Assembly: GCF_008014695.1 (NCBI RefSeq)
Contig: NZ_VOXE01000002.1
Coordinates: forward strand, 663,147 to 727,146
Length of the DNA: 64,000 nucleotides
Reading direction: 5' to 3'
Source of the DNA: Chryseobacterium sp.
GTDB lineage: Bacteria; Bacteroidota; Bacteroidia; Flavobacteriales; Weeksellaceae
Positions 16,513 through 27,173 of the stretch are shown here, piece by piece. Positions within the stretch are counted from its first letter, which is position 1, and each line of letters opens with the position of its first letter. The notes beneath the pieces are model-generated. The model did no database searches. It was not told where the DNA came from and saw nothing but the letters and a program-made list of their open reading frames with translations. The translations under genes were made by a program, and so were the position numbers.

Positions 16513-19500
16513 ATGAAAAAAATAGTTTTAGTGTCAATTCTATTGATTATGGCTTCAATGAAATCACAATCTACTGATGGTCAATCAATAATAGATATAT
16601 TGCCACCTGCTCCATCAACGTATGCATTTGCAACATATGGATTTCAGGAATCTAATTTGTTTGAGGGGAAGATAAGGGCTGATATTCCTATTTTAAATTA
16701 CAATACAAAAAATTTAACCATTCCTATCTCTTTTGGTTACAGTACCTCAGGAGTTAAGGTGGATGATATTGATAATACCTTGGGACAAACATGGAGTTTT
16801 AATGTTGGGGGCGTCATCTCACGGGTGGTTAATGGGCCTGAAGATACAACGGGGACTAATAATGTCACCCCGAATCAAATGACGAGCAATAACATGCTCG
16901 AAGCAAGCTATTATGATTTTATAAAGACTCATAAATATTCAATTTCGCTACAAAATTTAGAATACGATATATATAATTTTAATTTCTTGGGCAACACCGG
17001 AAAATTTATTCTGGATAAAAACAATCAATTTATACTCTTAACCCCATCAGATTTGAAGATTGCTCAAATTCAGGGAGGATTTAAGATTACTGATAATAAA
17101 GGAATCGAATTTTACTTCGAAGCCAAGGAATATACAAAAAACTTTAGCAGTTCCTGTGCAGGCAGTAGAAAACCATCATCTACTAATATTATAATGTCGT
17201 GGTATTTAACTAAGGTAGTTAATCCAACCGGTGAGGAGATATATTTTGAGTACGCTGATTCTTCCTATTCATTTGATAGCAGTATAGAGCAGAATGTAAA
17301 ATCTGTTGCAAGTCAGAACTTGTTCAGTTACAATAGCTCTCCCTGTAATTGGGGCCTCGCAGGGAACCAAATGTTTATTTCTGCAACCCAAAAAATAGTC
17401 AATAACTGTTACAATCATCAGATTAATTATGTCAAGAATTTAATAAAAATCAGTTCTAATAATGTAGTTGATGGTTGGGTTTCACTAATTTATAAAAATA
17501 GCGGAACCACTCCGAATGTTAAGCTGCTGGATAAAATAATAGAGTATAAAAATGATAATCAGGTCAAAGAAGAAATAAACCTGAGTTATCAGCTCATAGC
17601 AGGCAACTCACGAAACTTTCTGACTAATATTACTTACTCAAAGAGTAATCAGAAATATGATTTCGCTTATATTTCACCCGAATTACTGCCGTCACGTTTG
17701 GTTCTAGCTCAAGATCTATGGGGCTATTATAACCATGCAACAAACGACTATTATTTTATTCCTAAAAATGTACTTCTCCCCGAAGGGGCTAACAGAGACC
17801 CAAACCCCCAGGTTTCCAAGTACGGGATGCTTAAAAGAATTACCTATCCTACAAGAGGATTTACTGATTTTGAGTATGAACAGAATTCCTATTACGGCGG
17901 AAAAAAAATCATTGACAACTACCAAAGTTTTCAGGAAACTGCTACCTACCTTAATTCCTCATTAGTTGGCAGTATATATAACCATAGCAAAATATTTAAT
18001 TCGGGATCCCTTGATCCGGATGAGGATGTAACACTTTACGCGGAGATAACAAACAATGGTCTTACCTGTTCACCTTCCAGCCATATTCAGGAAGATCCTC
18101 ACGCAACCCTAACTTTACAAAATTTAGACGACGGAACAATTGTGAATATTTCAGGAGGAGAAGTTTATTTAACTAACACTGCATCATTAGCACTACAGGA
18201 ACTGGGAGTCCAAAGTAAACTTGTTTATTTTAAACTGCTTCCGAACACAAATTATGAGTTGAAAGTTAGTGCTTTTAAATGTTTGGATGTAAGCTATGAA
18301 TATCTTTCCAAAAAGAGTATCAAATTCAATGATAACATTGATTATGGGGGCGTTCGTATTAAAAGTCTGATAAGCAGCGATGGTAATGGTCTTGAAAAGA
18401 AAAGATATTATTATAATAAATATCAGATTAAGAATGTTTCCAGTGGTGATATAGGAGCGACCCCACAATTTCTATCGAATTATGAATTAAGAACTTACTG
18501 CCCTGATAACATTGCAGGGGAAAATGGTAACCCTTTCCCAACCACAGATTGTCAATTTCAATTTCAAAGATATAATATACTTAAATCCAGTTCTTTGCAA
18601 TCTCTTTTTAATTCTGGAGGAAACAATATTTATTATAGAGTTGTTAGCGAAAGTCTGGGAGGTGACAATTTTGAAAACGGGAATATTGAACATGAGTTTA
18701 TAATTAACAGAGACGATTATGTCGCCAAGATCCATGGTAATAATGAGTATTTAACAGATTTCGGTGCGAATAAATGGTCTAATACAGGATGGAATCATGG
18801 GAATGAAACAAAAATAAAATTTTTTGAAAAGAATAATGCGAGAAAAATAAAGGAGATTGAGAAAAAATATATTAAAAAGGGTCATGACAACCGGAGATTT
18901 CACAATATTATTATTGCAGATTTATATGATGAAAAAGAAACATGCCCTGAGCCATTTGCGACACTTTTAAACAAAAGCATAGGATATTATTTTTTGGAAG
19001 CTAAGACCAGCCAGATTGATGAAGAAGTTGAAAAAGAATATGTGGCCAACGGGGACTCTTTGACAACAATAAAAAAATACTATTACGCCAGCCCATTTCA
19101 CTATTCGCCAACGAAGGAAACTGTCACATTTCCGGACGGTAATATAGAGGAGAACAATTATAGCTATGCATATGAAAAGAATAATCAGGTATTAATTAAT
19201 AAGAACATGACTGGATATCCATTGGAGACCTCGACGATTAGGAACACCGATGGAATAACCAAAATAATTTCGAAAACTGAAACGGTATATCCTGATCAAA
19301 ATAACTTTCCAACTCCACAGGCGGGAAATCTCATATTGCCGTTAAGCATAAAAATTTTTGATATACAAAACCCAACAATTTCCTATACTGGTGTGACCTA
19401 TGATTTTTATGATTCGAAAGGGAATCATCTTCAATACACTACAAAAAAGGGAGTGCCTGTAACAATAATTTGGGGATATAACCAAAGGTTTCCCATTATA

Positions 19501-19833
19501 AAGATGGTAGGGGCTAAATATGACGAAATCATGGAAATTCCCTACATCAAAAATATCGTCTCCGCATCAGATACAGATGCTCTCTCAGGGACACCGAATG
19601 ATGAATCATTATTTCTAACTCTGCTGGACAATTTCAGGAAACAGCAAATATTCAAAGATTACCAGATCACCACCTATACCTATGATCCATTGATTGGCGT
19701 TAGGAGCATCACTCCGCCTTCCGGTATCCGTGAAGTGTATATCTATGACACTGCAAACAGGCTGAAAGAAATCAGGGAAGGAACCCAGACCGGCAATATC
19801 CTGAAAGAATTCAAATACAACTATAAACCATAA
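16513..19833 (+). CDS. Large exported Rhs/YD-repeat-associated protein, copy 1
   Basis: 1106 residues with a signal peptide (MKKIVLVSILLIMASMKSQS). The N-terminal region (ADIPILNYNTKNLTIPISFGYSTSGVKV ... LGQTWSFNVGG, a feature shared with the next gene) and the YD-like units (YEYxxxNQVL, TTYTYDPLIG, EVYIYDTANRLKEI) place it with the large flavobacterial surface proteins that precede DUF6443 Rhs proteins. No T9SS tail, catalytic domain or membrane helix is seen. It is fairly AT-rich. Its last 118 bases are almost identical to those of the following paralogue. It probably supplies part of a shell or scaffold for the Rhs protein encoded downstream; that is inference from gene order. Confidence 0.7.
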   Translation: MKKIVLVSILLIMASMKSQSTDGQSIIDILPPAPSTYAFATYGFQESNLFEGKIRADIPILNYNTKNLTIPISFGYSTSGVKVDDIDNTLGQTWSFNVGGVISRVVNGPEDTTGTNNVTPNQMTSNNMLEASYYDFIKTHKYSISLQNLEYDIYNFNFLGNTGKFILDKNNQFILLTPSDLKIAQIQGGFKITDNKGIEFYFEAKEYTKNFSSSCAGSRKPSSTNIIMSWYLTKVVNPTGEEIYFEYADSSYSFDSSIEQNVKSVASQNLFSYNSSPCNWGLAGNQMFISATQKIVNNCYNHQINYVKNLIKISSNNVVDGWVSLIYKNSGTTPNVKLLDKIIEYKNDNQVKEEINLSYQLIAGNSRNFLTNITYSKSNQKYDFAYISPELLPSRLVLAQDLWGYYNHATNDYYFIPKNVLLPEGANRDPNPQVSKYGMLKRITYPTRGFTDFEYEQNSYYGGKKIIDNYQSFQETATYLNSSLVGSIYNHSKIFNSGSLDPDEDVTLYAEITNNGLTCSPSSHIQEDPHATLTLQNLDDGTIVNISGGEVYLTNTASLALQELGVQSKLVYFKLLPNTNYELKVSAFKCLDVSYEYLSKKSIKFNDNIDYGGVRIKSLISSDGNGLEKKRYYYNKYQIKNVSSGDIGATPQFLSNYELRTYCPDNIAGENGNPFPTTDCQFQFQRYNILKSSSLQSLFNSGGNNIYYRVVSESLGGDNFENGNIEHEFIINRDDYVAKIHGNNEYLTDFGANKWSNTGWNHGNETKIKFFEKNNARKIKEIEKKYIKKGHDNRRFHNIIIADLYDEKETCPEPFATLLNKSIGYYFLEAKTSQIDEEVEKEYVANGDSLTTIKKYYYASPFHYSPTKETVTFPDGNIEENNYSYAYEKNNQVLINKNMTGYPLETSTIRNTDGITKIISKTETVYPDQNNFPTPQAGNLILPLSIKIFDIQNPTISYTGVTYDFYDSKGNHLQYTTKKGVPVTIIWGYNQRFPIIKMVGAKYDEIMEIPYIKNIVSASDTDALSGTPNDESLFLTLLDNFRKQQIFKDYQITTYTYDPLIGVRSITPPSGIREVYIYDTANRLKEIREGTQTGNILKEFKYNYKP
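19716..19833 (+). repeat. Direct repeat A (3' end of Rhs-type copy 1)
   Basis: The final 118 bases of the gene, starting GCCTTCCGGTATCCG, match the final 118 bases of the next gene (23163-23280) with only a handful of differences, while sequence upstream diverges quickly. This points to recent conversion or a recombination site. Confidence 0.8.
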
Positions 19834-19998
19834 CCACCATAAAAGAATTATGTTTTTTAGGTTTGCTTTTGGTATTATAATTTGTTTTACAGGTGCTATA
19901 GACACTTAAACCAAGGTCTTACGATTGAGCGCACATTTCGTAGTGGCAAAACTGAATTTAAACTGCCTAAATGATTAATATATAACCCCAAAATTAAA

Positions 19999-22900
19999 AT
20001 GAAGAATTTATATTTAGTAATGACTTTGTTTTTACTTCCAGGAGCTCCTTATAAAGCTCAAAGCACGAACGCTTCTTATGAACCAAAAGTTTATCCCGTA
20101 TCTCCTGCAGTTGCTGATATAGGAAAATATGGTACGTACCCTGTTAATTTGTCAACCGGCTTACCCGCAATTGAGATTCCATTATATACCGTAAAATCAG
20201 GAGACCTGGAATTACCAATTAAACTGATGTATCATGCTTCAGGGATTAAAGTGGGACAAGAAGCCGGGTGGGTTGGTTTAGGCTGGTCCTTAAGCTCAGG
20301 AGGACAGGTAAACGTAGATGTAAGAGACACTCCTGATGAGAATGAACCTGGGGTTTATGATGTACCCACTGTTAATGATATATTGAACCATACCCATTCA
20401 ATAATCAGAAATGATTATGTAAACAACAGATCTTGGGTAAAAGATGGCTATCAAATTCAGTTACCTACCGTAAGCGGAGAATTTTATAGGGGAGGGAGTA
20501 ATGACAATGATCTGAAATTTCCCAAAGATGATTATAGAATAAAGTGGAAAACAGGTGGGCCTCCAATTGATGGCCCGCTTGAGATCACCGATTCAAAAGG
20601 AATACAATACTTTTTTCAGGAAGAAGAGAAGGCAGTACGAGCTACAAATCCCGGACAGGAAACCTATACATCTTCCTATCTTCTGACCAAAATATTGCGC
20701 AGCGGGAATATGATCACCATTGATTACCAGAACCAGTTTCAGACACTGCCTTTTTATAACTATTCCCAAACCCAGTCGTATACAGTTACCGAACACGAGT
20801 CTCCTCCCTCTCCTACAACAGCAGTCCTGGAAATTATCCAGAACACCATGTTCACCAATCTGCCGCAATTATCCAAGAAAGTGAGTGAGATCAATTTTGA
20901 TGGCGGGAGAATTAGATTTGTATTGGGTCAGAATTTAGGAAGCTACGCTGGTAAATATTTGGATCATATTATTGTTGAGAAAAATACAGCAAGCGCATAT
21001 CAGACCCTTAAAATAATCAGGTTCCATTACTCAACCTTTACTGGGTCAGGAAGACTGAAACTCGTAAAAGTAGTCGAGGAGAGTGCGGGAGATGATAAAC
21101 TTCTTTGTGAACTGAAATACAATGAAAACCCATTACCCGCCTTAAATAGTTTTAGCCAAGATTATTTTGGGTATTTCAACGGTAAAAGCAATGCTGACTT
21201 GATTCCCAAAACTTATATTAAACCCAATACTTTTTTTGGTTCTGCCGATAGACAGGTCAATACCACAACCAACCAGAATGGGATTCTTACTGAGATCATA
21301 TATCCTACTAAAGGTAAAACTGTATTTGAATATGAAACCAACAGTTTTTTTGGTCAAAAGATTCATTATGGAGAACCGATCAATATAGGGTCATTACATT
21401 TAGATAATATAGGTAATGGCAGTACAGCTCCTGGCATCGGAGAGGTAAACTTCAATATCAGCCCTCCTGCTAATGTTTGCTCAGGCACTTGTTCATTTAA
21501 TTATTGTTGTGAGGGCACCAAATCACTGACATATGATTTACAGGATTATCAATCAGGAAAAATATTAATTAATTATAATATTACGACTTCCAGTACTGGT
21601 ACGATACCTTTAAAATATGCCTATGCTAAAATCTATGTACGCAATAATGGCAATACCTACTATAAAAACATTAAGTATGGCCAAGGAACAGAAGAATTCA
21701 GTGTAACAGAAGGAAACATACAGTGCGAGTTGGTCATTTGGGGTCATACCCTTAATGCAAATGTAGACTTCCAGCTGGTACCAAGTGGCCCGAAAGATTT
21801 AAATACATTGGCCGGTGGCTTGAGGGTGAAGAGCATCACCAATTATGACTCAAATAATGCGTTTATTGACAAAAAGGGGTTTGAGTACAATATTCCGGGA
21901 ACTTCTATCAGCAGTGGTAAACTCAATAATCCTAACCTTAATCTATACTGGGATAATAATTCTTATTATCTGTATACGAATAATGGGTGCTGTGCTTCGC
22001 CGGAATTTGAATTAATCTGCCCTACTTTAATTATTACAAAATACAATTTTAGGAGGTATGGATCCAACTCTAACGGCGGACAGTTGAAAAACAATATGAG
22101 CTATGAATATGTTACTGAAAAGAATCTGGATCAGAACGGGATCAGCAAAGGACGGAAAATAACAAAGTTTAGTATTGGGCCAGATGTTGTGATCGACGGG
22201 AAATATTCAGTGATCATGCAGAATAATGATTACAAAAGAGGAAACATGTTAGAAGAGTTGATTTACGATTCCAATAATAATCTGCTTAGCAAAGCTAAAA
22301 ATACCTATACGGAAGATCCTTCCAGATCATCCGTGCGGAAAGATTTAAAAGTGTTTATGCATAAAGACCAAAGTGTAGACAATTCCGAATGTGTACCTCT
22401 GTTCAGTCCTGCAGACGCTTTTGAGGTGGTGAGTGCAACGATCATCGTTCCTAGACAGTTTTTGAAAAATCATGAAGAGACGCACTATTTTGGGAATAAG
22501 AGTGTAACTGTAACCAAAGAATTTATGAATGAAAACCTGAATACAGTTAATCTGACCAAAGAAATTATCACATATTCGGACAGCACAAATAAGACAATAT
22601 CATATCGCTACGCACACGAAAATGGCAACCAGTATCTGATTGATAAAAATATGATAGGAGTTCCGGTTGAAACAACTATAATCAAAAGGAAGGATAGTTT
22701 GGATGCAGGGAAGACTACTTCGCAGGTGTTGATCCAATATCCAGCATCACAGGCCGAAGCAGATCTGAAGACTTCTGGTTTGCCTCTGCCGTACGAAATA
22801 TTGAGCAAAAGTTTGCAGAATACTAATATGGGCACTGAAGTAACCTATGATCGCTATGATACCAGAGGCAATCTGCTGCAGTACACCTCCAGGTCAGGAA

Positions 22901-23280
22901 TCCCTACAACCATCATTTGGGGCTACGGCAGTACGCAACCGGTTGCCAAAATTGAAGGGGCAACTTATGACCAGATTCAAAACGACGCATTGGTGACCGC
23001 CGTTGTAGTGGCTGCAGAAAATGACCAACTGCAGGGAACAGTGGCCAGCGAACAGGCTTTGATTGCTGCGCTGGACAGTTTAAGGAAGGGAGCGAGTTTC
23101 GGTAATTATCAAATCACCACTTATACCTACGATCCGCTCATCGGCGTGCGAAGCTTCACTGCGCCTTCCGGTATCCGTGAAGTGTATATCTATGACACTT
23201 CAAACAGGCTGAAGGAAATCAGGGAAGGAAGCCAGACCGGCAATATCCTGAAAGAATTCAAATACAACTACAAACCATAA
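19999..23280 (+). CDS. Large exported Rhs/YD-repeat-associated protein, copy 2
   Basis: 1093 residues, paralogous to the preceding gene, with a signal peptide ending near APYKAQS. The N-terminal block (YGTYPVNLSTGLPAIEIPLY ... GWVGLGWSLSSGG) is the SpvB/Rhs-like start seen in this family. A Cys-rich insertion lies at about residue 490-515 (NVCSGTC, NYCCEG). The C-terminus has YD-type units and the shared end ITTYTYDPLIGVRSF ... REGSQTGNILKEF. It ends 3 bases before the DUF6443 Rhs gene, so they are almost certainly cotranscribed. No enzymatic motif is visible. Why two copies are kept is unclear. Confidence 0.72.
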   Translation: MKNLYLVMTLFLLPGAPYKAQSTNASYEPKVYPVSPAVADIGKYGTYPVNLSTGLPAIEIPLYTVKSGDLELPIKLMYHASGIKVGQEAGWVGLGWSLSSGGQVNVDVRDTPDENEPGVYDVPTVNDILNHTHSIIRNDYVNNRSWVKDGYQIQLPTVSGEFYRGGSNDNDLKFPKDDYRIKWKTGGPPIDGPLEITDSKGIQYFFQEEEKAVRATNPGQETYTSSYLLTKILRSGNMITIDYQNQFQTLPFYNYSQTQSYTVTEHESPPSPTTAVLEIIQNTMFTNLPQLSKKVSEINFDGGRIRFVLGQNLGSYAGKYLDHIIVEKNTASAYQTLKIIRFHYSTFTGSGRLKLVKVVEESAGDDKLLCELKYNENPLPALNSFSQDYFGYFNGKSNADLIPKTYIKPNTFFGSADRQVNTTTNQNGILTEIIYPTKGKTVFEYETNSFFGQKIHYGEPINIGSLHLDNIGNGSTAPGIGEVNFNISPPANVCSGTCSFNYCCEGTKSLTYDLQDYQSGKILINYNITTSSTGTIPLKYAYAKIYVRNNGNTYYKNIKYGQGTEEFSVTEGNIQCELVIWGHTLNANVDFQLVPSGPKDLNTLAGGLRVKSITNYDSNNAFIDKKGFEYNIPGTSISSGKLNNPNLNLYWDNNSYYLYTNNGCCASPEFELICPTLIITKYNFRRYGSNSNGGQLKNNMSYEYVTEKNLDQNGISKGRKITKFSIGPDVVIDGKYSVIMQNNDYKRGNMLEELIYDSNNNLLSKAKNTYTEDPSRSSVRKDLKVFMHKDQSVDNSECVPLFSPADAFEVVSATIIVPRQFLKNHEETHYFGNKSVTVTKEFMNENLNTVNLTKEIITYSDSTNKTISYRYAHENGNQYLIDKNMIGVPVETTIIKRKDSLDAGKTTSQVLIQYPASQAEADLKTSGLPLPYEILSKSLQNTNMGTEVTYDRYDTRGNLLQYTSRSGIPTTIIWGYGSTQPVAKIEGATYDQIQNDALVTAVVVAAENDQLQGTVASEQALIAALDSLRKGASFGNYQITTYTYDPLIGVRSFTAPSGIREVYIYDTSNRLKEIREGSQTGNILKEFKYNYKP
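23163..23280 (+). repeat. Direct repeat B (3' end of Rhs-type copy 2)
   Basis: Partner of the repeat at 19716-19833. The two are 3.4 kb apart in the same orientation, so homologous recombination between them would delete one full paralogue. Confidence 0.8.
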
Positions 23281-23283
23281 ACC

Positions 23284-26200
23284 ATGAAAATAATAGTATC
23301 ATTATTTAGTTTGCTGTTTTTACCAGGAATTACCTTAGCGCAAAGCAATACAGAGAACTACGTTGAAAGCAGAACTTACTTGGAACCGGTGACTACTTCT
23401 TCCGCCTCTTATAAACAAGTTCGTACGGTCCAGTATTTTGATGGTCTGGGCCGGCCAAAACAGGTGGTGAATGTAAAGGCATCACCTTTGGGAAAAGATG
23501 TGGTAATTAAAATAGAATACGACTCATTTGGGAGACAGGTTAAAGATTATCTGCCGGTGCCACAGCAAAGTACCCTGAACGGGGACATTTACTCCGATCC
23601 CCATGCTAATGCCACATCGGTCTATGGGGCAGAAAAGATCTATGCTGAGAAAATCCTGGAGAGCTCTCCTCTGGATAGGATTCTTCAGCAGAAACAGGTA
23701 GGCAATGACTGGAATACCCATCCGGTACAGTTTGGCTATGATGCCAATACACATACGGAAGTTAAAAAATACGCGGCAAGCTTTAATTATACCACTTTTG
23801 AAGCAACCATCAACCTGTCCGGAACTTACGGCGAGAACCAGCTTTATAAAAACTCGGTAACCGATGAAGACGGCAATGTTACCATCGAATTCAAAAACGG
23901 AGCAGGACAAACCGTTTTGGTAAGGAAAAATGACGGTACACAGAATGTAGACACCTATTATGTGTACAATGATTATGATCAGTTGGCTTTCGTTATTCCC
24001 CCTTTGGCGAGCGTTGCTCCAGCTTTAGACCAAACCACGTTGGATAATTTATGTTACCAGTACAAATATGACGGCCGCAACCGCCTCGTGGAAAAGAAAC
24101 TCCCGGGTAAAGGTTGGGAATGGATGGTGTATGATCAACAGGACCGGCTGGTTGCTACCAAAGATGTTCAGAATGACTGGCTCTTTACGAAATATGATAT
24201 GTTCGGAAGGGTGGTGTATACGGGTTTGGCTGATTTAGGAACCAGCAGACAAACGGTACAGCAGTCACTTGATAATTTACAGGGAGCAGCAGCTTCAAAT
24301 AATGAAGCACGGCACAGCACAGGTTTCTATAGTGGCAACATGCTGGTTTATTACGGTAATGTTTCCTACCCAACCGGTTTTACAAAGGTAATGTCTGTAA
24401 ACTATTATGATACCTATCCTGCCGGTACACCAACAATTCCGGCCACAATTCTTACTCAGGCGGTCTTGCCTCAGGACGCGCAGAACAGCAGCATCAGCAC
24501 GAAATCTTTGCCTACCGCCTCTTATGTGAAAAACATTGAGGACGACAACTGGACCAAAAGCTATACCTGGTATGATACCAAAGGAAGAGCTATCGGTTCA
24601 CACACCATCAATCATTTGGGAGGTTTTACGAAGACCGAATCGGAACTGGATTTTGGGGGAGCGGTTCAGCAGAATAAAACCTACCACAAAAGAACAGCGG
24701 CGGATGTGGAGCGGACTATTTCGGAAAGCTTTACATACGACCCCCAAAACAGACTGCTTTCACAGAGCCATCAGGTAGACAGCAATCCCATAGAGATGCT
24801 GGTGCTGAACACCTACAATGAGCTCTCGCAGCTAAAGGAAAAATCTGTGGGTGGCGGTTTGCAGACCGTAAATTACACCTATAACATCCGGGGATGGATA
24901 ACCCAGATCAATGATCCGTCAGCCTTAGGTAACGATCTATTCGGGTATAAGATCAGGTACAATCAGGTCGAGGGTCTGGAGACCCCGAATACAGACTATA
25001 TGAATCTGCAGGTAAAACCGAAATACAACGGCAACATCGCTGAAGTGGACTGGAAAACATCGACAGATCCGAATAATTATTACAGGAGGTATGGTTATGT
25101 ATATGATGCTCTAAACAGACTGGGAGCAGGATTTTATCAGTCAGATGCTAACCCGTCTGCCAAGGAATATTTTGAGAAATTGGATTATGATGCAAACGGC
25201 AATATTTTGGCCTTAAAGAGATCTGCTGAATTATCTTTATCTGGTTTCGCCAATAATATAGACGAACTCACTTATACATATTCAGGGAATAAACTTACTT
25301 CAGTTACTGATGGCTCATTCGATTACAGGGGTTATCCTGATTCTGCGGGAAATACCATTTCCTACGACAACAATGGAAATATGAAAAACCATGTTGATAA
25401 AGGGATTTTACAGATTGACTACAACTTTTTGAACCTCCCAAACTATATAAAATTCAGCAGCTATGTGGTACGGAATAGCGAAAACATTCATGTCAACACC
25501 GCTTACCTTTACAGGTCAGACGGCGTGAAACTTAGGAAAAAATACAATTTCTTTTCAGGTCGCTCACAAAATAATGCATCACAGACAATGGAATATCTCG
25601 ACGGGTTTCAGTACAGCTCTTATAACGGCGTTAATGGGGTGCCTTTGAGTGCAAATGGATTGCAGTTTATTCCTACTTCAGAAGGTTATTTCGACTTCGT
25701 GCAAAATAAGTATATTTACCAGTACAAAGATCATCTGGGTAACATAAGGCTCTCATTTTATAATGACGGCACAGGAAATCCCGCGGTAGACAGAACCACA
25801 GATTTCTACCCGTTTGGGTTGGAGTTCAATGCAAGCATCAGTTCAGGTACGGCAAATGAAAATTATAAATATGGTTTCCAAAATCAGGAACTGCAGACTG
25901 AAACAGGATGGAATTCTTTTAAATGGAGGAATTATGACCCCACATTAGGAAGATTCTTTAATGTGGATCCGATGAGTGAAAAGTTTCAATATAATTCCAC
26001 TTATGCGTTTCAGGAAAATAAGATGGGATTAGGCAGAGAGTTAGAAGGTTTGGAATTACTTCAGGAAAGAGGATTGATTACTGCAACCGGAATGATTGCA
26101 AACGATATATATCCTAAAGGCCCGCTCCCAAGTTATGTAATATCCTATCTAAATTATAAATCAGGCAATTCTGCACTACAAGGAATGGATGTAGCAGATT

Positions 26201-26703
26201 TACCATCGGGTGCTAGAGGTATGGGTAAATGGAATAATGCGGACGGTCATTTTACTTCTTTTGCAGGCGAAGCAAAAGCTACAAAAGCGCTGGGTGTTTT
26301 TGAATTAATAAAACAAATTAATACAGCGATAGATGCTCCTGGAGAAATAAAGGCAATGGGAGAAAATACAGAGGCAGTCAAATATATAGATAAACTGGAC
26401 TTTCAATTTGGACAAATGCAAACTGCACAATATTTAGTTAATAAAGCAGATTTGAAAATGGATAATAAAACGAAAACAGAAATTACCAATTATGTGTTTG
26501 ATGGTTCACTTCCAAAAGATGTTAATAGCAGGAGTAATTCAATCATTAATTTAAGTTCAAAATCGAATATTGTAAATACTGCAAATTCTATTATGCGGCA
26601 AAATGATATAAGGGTTCGAAATAGTCCGGAGGTTCAGAAAAGACAGGAACTGGAGCAACAAAGAATGGAACACGAAAATAAACTTCAAAATGTAGGAAGA
26701 TGA
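23284..26703 (+). CDS. DUF6443 Rhs repeat-associated core protein with variable C-terminal tip
   Basis: 1139 residues with a signal peptide (ends ITLAQS). Residues about 20-170 are the DUF6443 domain (VQYFDGLGRPKQVV). YD repeats follow (YTYNIRGWITQIND, YVYDALNRL, FEKLDYDANGNI). The Rhs core spans about 800-915 with YKDHLGNIRLSFY, DFYPFGLEF and DPTLGRFFNVDP, ending at NKMGLGRELEGLEL. The last about 220 residues differ in composition (AT-rich, Lys/Asn-rich) and match nothing I know. By analogy with polymorphic toxins this is the effector tip. The next gene, a lipoprotein, overlaps by ATGA, as immunity genes often do. The toxin role is inference. Confidence 0.8.
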   Translation: MKIIVSLFSLLFLPGITLAQSNTENYVESRTYLEPVTTSSASYKQVRTVQYFDGLGRPKQVVNVKASPLGKDVVIKIEYDSFGRQVKDYLPVPQQSTLNGDIYSDPHANATSVYGAEKIYAEKILESSPLDRILQQKQVGNDWNTHPVQFGYDANTHTEVKKYAASFNYTTFEATINLSGTYGENQLYKNSVTDEDGNVTIEFKNGAGQTVLVRKNDGTQNVDTYYVYNDYDQLAFVIPPLASVAPALDQTTLDNLCYQYKYDGRNRLVEKKLPGKGWEWMVYDQQDRLVATKDVQNDWLFTKYDMFGRVVYTGLADLGTSRQTVQQSLDNLQGAAASNNEARHSTGFYSGNMLVYYGNVSYPTGFTKVMSVNYYDTYPAGTPTIPATILTQAVLPQDAQNSSISTKSLPTASYVKNIEDDNWTKSYTWYDTKGRAIGSHTINHLGGFTKTESELDFGGAVQQNKTYHKRTAADVERTISESFTYDPQNRLLSQSHQVDSNPIEMLVLNTYNELSQLKEKSVGGGLQTVNYTYNIRGWITQINDPSALGNDLFGYKIRYNQVEGLETPNTDYMNLQVKPKYNGNIAEVDWKTSTDPNNYYRRYGYVYDALNRLGAGFYQSDANPSAKEYFEKLDYDANGNILALKRSAELSLSGFANNIDELTYTYSGNKLTSVTDGSFDYRGYPDSAGNTISYDNNGNMKNHVDKGILQIDYNFLNLPNYIKFSSYVVRNSENIHVNTAYLYRSDGVKLRKKYNFFSGRSQNNASQTMEYLDGFQYSSYNGVNGVPLSANGLQFIPTSEGYFDFVQNKYIYQYKDHLGNIRLSFYNDGTGNPAVDRTTDFYPFGLEFNASISSGTANENYKYGFQNQELQTETGWNSFKWRNYDPTLGRFFNVDPMSEKFQYNSTYAFQENKMGLGRELEGLELLQERGLITATGMIANDIYPKGPLPSYVISYLNYKSGNSALQGMDVADLPSGARGMGKWNNADGHFTSFAGEAKATKALGVFELIKQINTAIDAPGEIKAMGENTEAVKYIDKLDFQFGQMQTAQYLVNKADLKMDNKTKTEITNYVFDGSLPKDVNSRSNSIINLSSKSNIVNTANSIMRQNDIRVRNSPEVQKRQELEQQRMEHENKLQNVGR

Positions 26704-27131
26704 GAACGATAATTTTAATAGTATGGTTTAGTGTTTCGTTGCTATCATGCAACACACAGACTTCAAAAGACAGAAAAATTAAACGAACTGTCACAGAGTT
26801 TTTAAATGCCGTAGAAAAAAATGATGCTAATAAATATAAATCATTAATATATGAAAGTGACCTTTATCCAGGAGTTATATCCATGGAAAAGAAATTTTTC
26901 AATAAAAACTATAATAAGATTAATTCTATAGTGGATTTAAAAAAGAATATACAAGTAAAGGACACTATATTTAATACGGTGAAGCGTCAATATGTTCAAT
27001 ATCGGATTAAGAATAGCAATCCTGATTATTTGCATAAACCACTAATTATTACTTTTATGTTTTATGAGCAAGTAGGATATGACAAAATATATAATCCGGG
27101 AGTTTTGAAAAACTTTTTAGAGTGGGAATAA
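26700..27131 (+). CDS. Small lipoprotein, candidate immunity protein for the Rhs tip
   Basis: 143 residues. The N-terminus is a lipoprotein signal with lipobox SLLSCNT (Cys about 18). The mature part is Lys-rich and contains a helical segment (RKIKRTVTEFLNAVEKNDANKYKSL) reminiscent of the NTF2/SnoaL-like start of small periplasmic proteins, then beta-rich sequence. The start codon overlaps the Rhs stop (ATGA at 26700-26703), so translation is coupled. Position, size and AT-rich composition match those of immunity genes beside polymorphic toxins. A periplasm-facing immunity protein would imply a tip that acts in the periplasm or envelope. No sequence family is recognised. Confidence 0.55.
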   Translation: MRTIILIVWFSVSLLSCNTQTSKDRKIKRTVTEFLNAVEKNDANKYKSLIYESDLYPGVISMEKKFFNKNYNKINSIVDLKKNIQVKDTIFNTVKRQYVQYRIKNSNPDYLHKPLIITFMFYEQVGYDKIYNPGVLKNFLEWE

Positions 27132-27173
27132 TATTTCACAACAAATTAAGTAATTAAAACCCGCTTTCAGATT

